Assembly: GCA_020466095.1 (NCBI GenBank)
Contig: CM035807.1
Location: forward strand, 81,573,666-81,637,665
Direction: 5' to 3'
Source: Chlorops oryzae
Lineage: Eukaryota; Arthropoda; Insecta; Diptera; Chloropidae
DNA length: 64,000 nt
In this document: positions 61,909-64,000 of the stretch, in pieces
Layout of the letters: every line of letters starts with the position of its first letter
Position numbering within the stretch: position 1 is the first letter of the stretch
The notes under the pieces: model-generated
Told to the model about the DNA's origin: nothing
Database searches by the model: none
Seen by the model: the letters and a program-made list of their open reading frames with translations, nothing else
Program-made: the position numbers and the translations under genes

Positions 61909-62721
61909 TTTGTTTACAGCTGGGCTCTTTATCATTGAGAATCAATTGAAAAATAATTTATCGCTACTACTCCAAGGTTAGACCTTTTGTGGTCTATTAT
62001 CTTCGAGCTAAAGAAAACCAATAAAAATCAAAAAGCCTTCATTGACTTCTTTAAAACCTTTTGTTGACACTCAAAACCTTGAGTCCGGGTTTCTTTCTTT
62101 TGTGAATAAAATATCTGACATTTTTACTTGCTCTCATTCAAAGAACCCAATGTGCCCCATCGTTTTACTAAATTGATCCTCTCATTACAGCAGAGATTAT
62201 ACGATTCGCAAATATGTAAAAAGAATACGTACATTTGTCCTACTACTGTAAATCATATTGCGGCTGTGTTTGGCTAGCCAACAAGTGTATGTTCTGTGGC
62301 CTGAGTGTGTGTGTGTGCGGTGCACAATGCACATTATAAAAAAATTGTTAGTTCATTTATTTTCACGTGCGCATAAGGAAACACTCTCAAAATACTACTT
62401 TTTAGGGCCTGAAGTATAGAATGCTGTCTCAATACGATCGAGATTTTTTTAAGGACATTTACCCCTGAATATTTCAAAAGAACTGTTGCCAGACTTTTAG
62501 GGCAATATTCCCCTGAATGTCTCAAAACAAGGCCAAAAATCCCAAAAACTCAATTTCAATTCTTCTAAAAACAAAAACTTGGTCCCATAAGGTTTCAAAA
62601 CATTTTCCTTGAGCACTTTTCGGCCCTAAAATTCCACTAAAGATCATAAATGTCTTTTAATTTTGCGGAGATTCCCCTTAACTGGCAACAGTGCTCAAAA
62701 GTAAGCCAAGGTAATTAGACA
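61909..62721. other. Gene-free region
   Basis: AT-rich non-coding sequence with a TG microsatellite at about 62303-62318. No gene is supported. Confidence 0.4.
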
Positions 62722-62804
62722 GGTAGGTAGGTAGGTGTGGCAGTAGTTAGCTCACGTAGACACAATTAGTTGGCCCATTGTGATACCACAGTCCAAAATT
62801 CCTA
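62722..62804 (-). mobile_element. Partial SINE-like repeat, related to 21646-21836
   Basis: It begins with a GGTA repeat (the tail on the minus strand) and contains GGCCCATTGTGATACCACAG, closely similar to GGGCCCGTTGTGATGCTACG in the SINE at 21646-21836. The tRNA-like head was not found, so it is probably 5'-truncated. Confidence 0.5.
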
Positions 62805-63280
62805 AAATTTGCTTTTGAAACCTCCCAAAAAGGAAAACTTGATCCCAAAAATTTTATTCTAATGAGTTGACTCACCTAGGACTTCTCTAAGATCCAGAAA
62901 CAGTCCTTAAATTAGGGGAAAGTTACCCTAAATAGAAAAACAGTACTGTTTGACTATCTAACAAAGAGATTTCTCTCAGTGTACACTTACAATTTGATTA
63001 CGGCGGAAATGAAGACATGATGGTCTTTGCTGTGGTTTGTTCATTCTAAGTTTCATTTTCGCTGTTAACCCTCGAAAAACTTTGTGGGCCTCTTGACTGC
63101 GACCGTCCTACTATTAATTATTATTATTATTATTTTTACCACAAAGTAACCGCAAGCGACCACACTGCTTGCTTAGGCTCTTCCGTCTGTTCTCTTCTGG
63201 TCTCTTCTGTTCTGTTGTTTGTCGTTTGTGTCCCTTTTTGCGCTGTCCGTAAGGAAATCCCAAACTCATTTTCACAGCTG

Positions 63281-63317
63281 ATAATGGCTAATTTCGTGTT
63301 TAATTATGCGAAAATGT
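63281..63317. promoter_or_regulatory. Conserved duplicated element, copy B
   Basis: Same 37-bp sequence as 52934-52970 with a single T/A difference, 10.3 kb away in the same orientation. It is preceded by CGAAAAACTT (63074) and CTATTAATTATT (63112), as is copy A, though at different spacing. It is followed by a CA-type rather than TG-type repeat. Confidence 0.45.
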
Positions 63318-63405
63318 TTTTATGTCTTCAAGTTTCCTTGTTGTTGTTCTTTCTTCTACTTCTTTCTCCCCCACATTTATACTTATGCGGTTCTATGTTT
63401 GTGTG

Positions 63406-63430
63406 CGCACACACACACACACATACACAT
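63406..63430. repeat. (CA)n microsatellite
   Basis: About nine CA units followed by ACATACACATAC variants. Confidence 0.9.
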
Positions 63431-64000
63431 ACATTCATTCATATTACATATTTTCAGTTCTCAATTAACTAGTAACTTTGTTTGCGTTTGAACTTAAATC
63501 TCTTTTGCCTTAAGGTTGTCCGGTCACAGATGTGCTTCACTTGAGGGCTTAAAAATGACTAAAATGTTAATAGGTTTGTTTGTCATAACGAATTACAATA
63601 TACATATTCCAACTCTGGAGGGCGAATCTATTTGATACATTTATACAATCGACGAAAGGGCCGCATTCTCACTCAGTTCGTTTTATTTATTTTGAATTAT
63701 TTCAATTAAATTACTTCAAAAGTCATTAATGCTTCATTATTCAGTAAATGAATTTGTCAAGCAAAAATTTAAGCTGAAAATTATGAGCAGAAACTAAAGA
63801 CATTTCCATTTTTTGTTTTTGTCCTTTTAAAGAAGGTTTTTCTCTTTTTTTTTTTTTAGTCTGACACATTTAATATGGCTTTAAGAAAGGACTTTAGCTA
63901 AAGAATTTCTAGCGAGAGGAGGTCGAAAAGGGTGATTTCTGTCAATCTCGGATTCACTCCCAATTCTTAAGGAGTTCTGACCTGAGGGACTATCTCCAGT

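Larger units (their letters stand above)
62805..64000. other. Gene-free region to the window end
   Basis: Contains an ATT microsatellite (63113-63136), the second copy of the 37-bp conserved element, a CA microsatellite (63406-63430) and T runs. Short frames at 63215-63491 are not supported as genes. Confidence 0.4.

Noticed and set aside
1..64000. CRISPR arrays, bacterial operons or viral insertions
   Set aside because: No direct-repeat/spacer pattern, no ribosome-binding-site operon structure and no viral protein domain were seen; the sequence is eukaryotic.

Overview
This is an AT-rich, repeat-rich, gene-poor stretch of an insect nuclear genome, almost certainly from a schizophoran fly. 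The clues are a Tan-like (beta-alanyl-dopamine/carcinine hydrolase family) gene with a short GT-AG intron, a DINE-1/INE-1-like Helitron, mariner transposons with TA target duplications, short poly-A/poly-T and dinucleotide tracts, and ATACATAC-type simple repeats. I cannot name the species or decide between tephritid and calyptrate flies from sequence alone.

Only one host protein-coding gene is supported: a two-exon, minus-strand gene at 53836-55088 encoding a 388-residue Ntn-hydrolase-fold protein of the Tan family. It keeps the family layout, but the position expected to carry the self-cleaving catalytic cysteine (directly after Gly127) is a serine. The rest of the window reads as intergenic or long-intron DNA; no other exon could be supported.

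Most recognisable structure is transposon-derived. From left to right: an apparently intact mariner (383-1659, minus strand); a possible 0.2 kb TIR element (11437-11639); a 670-bp GAGA-rich tract (13708-14373); a nested set of inverted-repeat elements (16609-18027) holding a near-perfect 162-bp-arm hairpin; a long-TIR element (19032-20025); a tRNA-derived SINE (21646-21836); an internally deleted hAT element with transposase remnants (29210-30441); a CCCAGCAAA-type MITE (30803-31559); a 2-kb cluster of three DNA elements with TTAA, TTA and TA duplications (35553-37532), the last carrying two tRNA-like modules; a DINE-1-like Helitron (39751-40548); a second, decayed mariner (41562-42841); a small pogo-like MITE (43276-43442); a Helitron-like fragment (48440-48780); a small hAT-like MITE (51764-51955); and a non-autonomous hAT with G-rich subterminal DNA (61206-61900).

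Two patterns are not explained by named elements. One is a short motif, CCTAAAAGTATGCA and variants, that recurs in both orientations and is densest at 26-36 kb. The other is a 37-bp sequence present twice (52934-52970 and 63281-63317, one mismatch) on either side of the Tan-like gene, which may be a duplicated regulatory element.
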